From assembly GCA_022844345.1 (NCBI GenBank), contig JALHLU010000014.1, positions 24,605 to 88,604 of the forward strand: a stretch of DNA of 64,000 nt, read 5' to 3'. Positions 63,467-64,000 of this stretch are shown here, piece after piece. Origin of the DNA: Hyphomonadaceae bacterium (GTDB lineage Bacteria > Pseudomonadota > Alphaproteobacteria > Caulobacterales > Hyphomonadaceae). Positions within the stretch are counted from its first letter, which is position 1. Each line of letters opens with the position of its first letter. The notes beneath the pieces were generated by a model. It had not been told where the DNA came from and did not search any database. It saw nothing but the letters and a program-made list of their open reading frames with translations. The position numbers and the translations under genes were made by a program.

Positions 63467-64000
63467 CTACTCAACCGTTACGGATTTGGCCAGATTTCGC
63501 GGCTGGTCCACGTCCGTGCCCTTCTCGACTGCGACATGGTAGGCCAGCAACTGCAAGGGCACGACCGTCACGATCGGCTGGATCACACGTTCGCATTCGG
63601 GGATTTCGATCGTCCCGAACGGCGCATTGCCCGCCTGCGTGATACCGGCCTTGTCCGACACCAGGAACACCTTGCCGCGCCGCGCGGCGACTTCCTGCAG
63701 GTTCGACAGCGATTTCTCCAGCAGATGGTCATGCGGCGCCACCATGATCACGGGCGTCGCCTCGTCGATCAGCGCGATGGGTCCGTGTTTGAGTTCGCCC
63801 GAGGCATAACCCTCCGCGTGGATGTAGGAGATTTCCTTCAGCTTCAGCGCGCCTTCGAGCGCGATGGGATAGTGCTGCCCTCGGCCGAGATAGAGAATGT
63901 CGCGCGCCTTCGCGAGCTCTGACGCGAGCGCCATGATCTGCTTTTCCGTGTTCAGCGCTTCGCCGATCAGGCGCGGCAGTTCGATCATCGAACCGATGAT
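63467..64000 (-). CDS. glmS: Glutamine-fructose-6-phosphate aminotransferase, C-terminal part
   Basis: The last 178 codons; the gene runs off the right edge, so the N-terminal amidotransferase and first SIS domains are outside. The visible second SIS domain has LYLGRGQHYPIALEGALKLK and EISYIHAEGYASGELKHGPI with catalytic Glu, His and Lys, and the invariant end DVDQPRNLAKSVTVE. It makes glucosamine-6-phosphate for cell wall and LPS synthesis. Confidence 0.95.
   Translation of the reverse strand: MIGSMIELPRLIGEALNTEKQIMALASELAKARDILYLGRGQHYPIALEGALKLKEISYIHAEGYASGELKHGPIALIDEATPVIMVAPHDHLLEKSLSNLQEVAARRGKVFLVSDKAGITQAGNAPFGTIEIPECERVIQPIVTVVPLQLLAYHVAVEKGTDVDQPRNLAKSVTVE

Noticed and set aside
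62530..63642. Plus-strand frame of 370 codons opposite galU
   Set aside because: Shadow of galU and the galU-glmS spacer; its translation is His/Arg-rich and has no family features.
1..64000. CRISPR array, rRNA operon or riboswitch
   Set aside because: No regularly spaced repeat array, rRNA core sequence or riboswitch core that I know was seen on either strand.

Overview
The window is GC-rich and reads as alphaproteobacterial, probably the Hyphomonadaceae/Caulobacterales side. Evidence is the haem genes hemC and hemD beside a Mic60-like gene, a COQ9-family gene, a TacA-like sigma-54 response regulator, and many small lipoproteins. It divides at a tRNA-Thr(CGT) gene (26842-26917, minus strand). 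To the left is accessory DNA of an integrated mobile element; to the right is chromosomal backbone. The species call is inference.

Left region, 1-26841: the right-hand part of an integrative, probably mobilizable, element abutting the 3' end of the tRNA. Backbone-type genes are DUF736, a long ParB-like protein, SSB, DUF6876, an ArdC-type antirestriction metalloprotease, a DUF3363/VirD2-type relaxase and an excisionase-like HTH protein beside the tRNA. No integrase, coupling protein or type IV secretion gene is in the window. The cargo has four parts: (a) a four-gene block at 773-7378 with two paralogous GHKL (MORC/MutL-like) ATPases, a sigma-factor-like protein between them, and a DruA (DUF4338) protein like that of Druantia phage defence; (b) an AbiEi/AbiEii toxin-antitoxin pair with its own inverted-repeat operator; (c) a hybrid histidine kinase segment between two 235-bp direct repeats; (d) an IS110-type transposase and a second, cytoplasmic PAS hybrid kinase placed right after the relaxase. 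At the left edge a divergent, unrecognised gene runs off the window. The 773-7378 block is my best candidate for an undescribed, probably anti-phage, system.

Right region, 26918-64000: housekeeping and envelope genes. In order: a methyltransferase-like lipoprotein; mic60-hemD-hemC divergent from tsaD; a haem lipoprotein coupled to an MliC/chagasin-type inhibitor lipoprotein; membrane proteins, a trypsin-like protease and pyrF; a hybrid kinase; a PQQ dehydrogenase with fused cytochrome c; an oxidoreductase, a GNAT acetyltransferase, an epoxide hydrolase and a TrmH-type methyltransferase; the sigma-54 regulator; rpsU with an apparent AUA start; coq9; a receiver-like protein lacking its phospho-Asp; an alpha/beta hydrolase lipoprotein and two tandem 3D-domain proteins; leuC; flavin oxidoreductases, dgkA, a solitary DUF2793 protein, a formyltransferase, adenine deaminase, a thioesterase, galU and the 3' part of glmS.

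All calls come from reading the sequence and translations by eye. No database search was run, so family names rest on motif recognition and are weighted by the confidence values.
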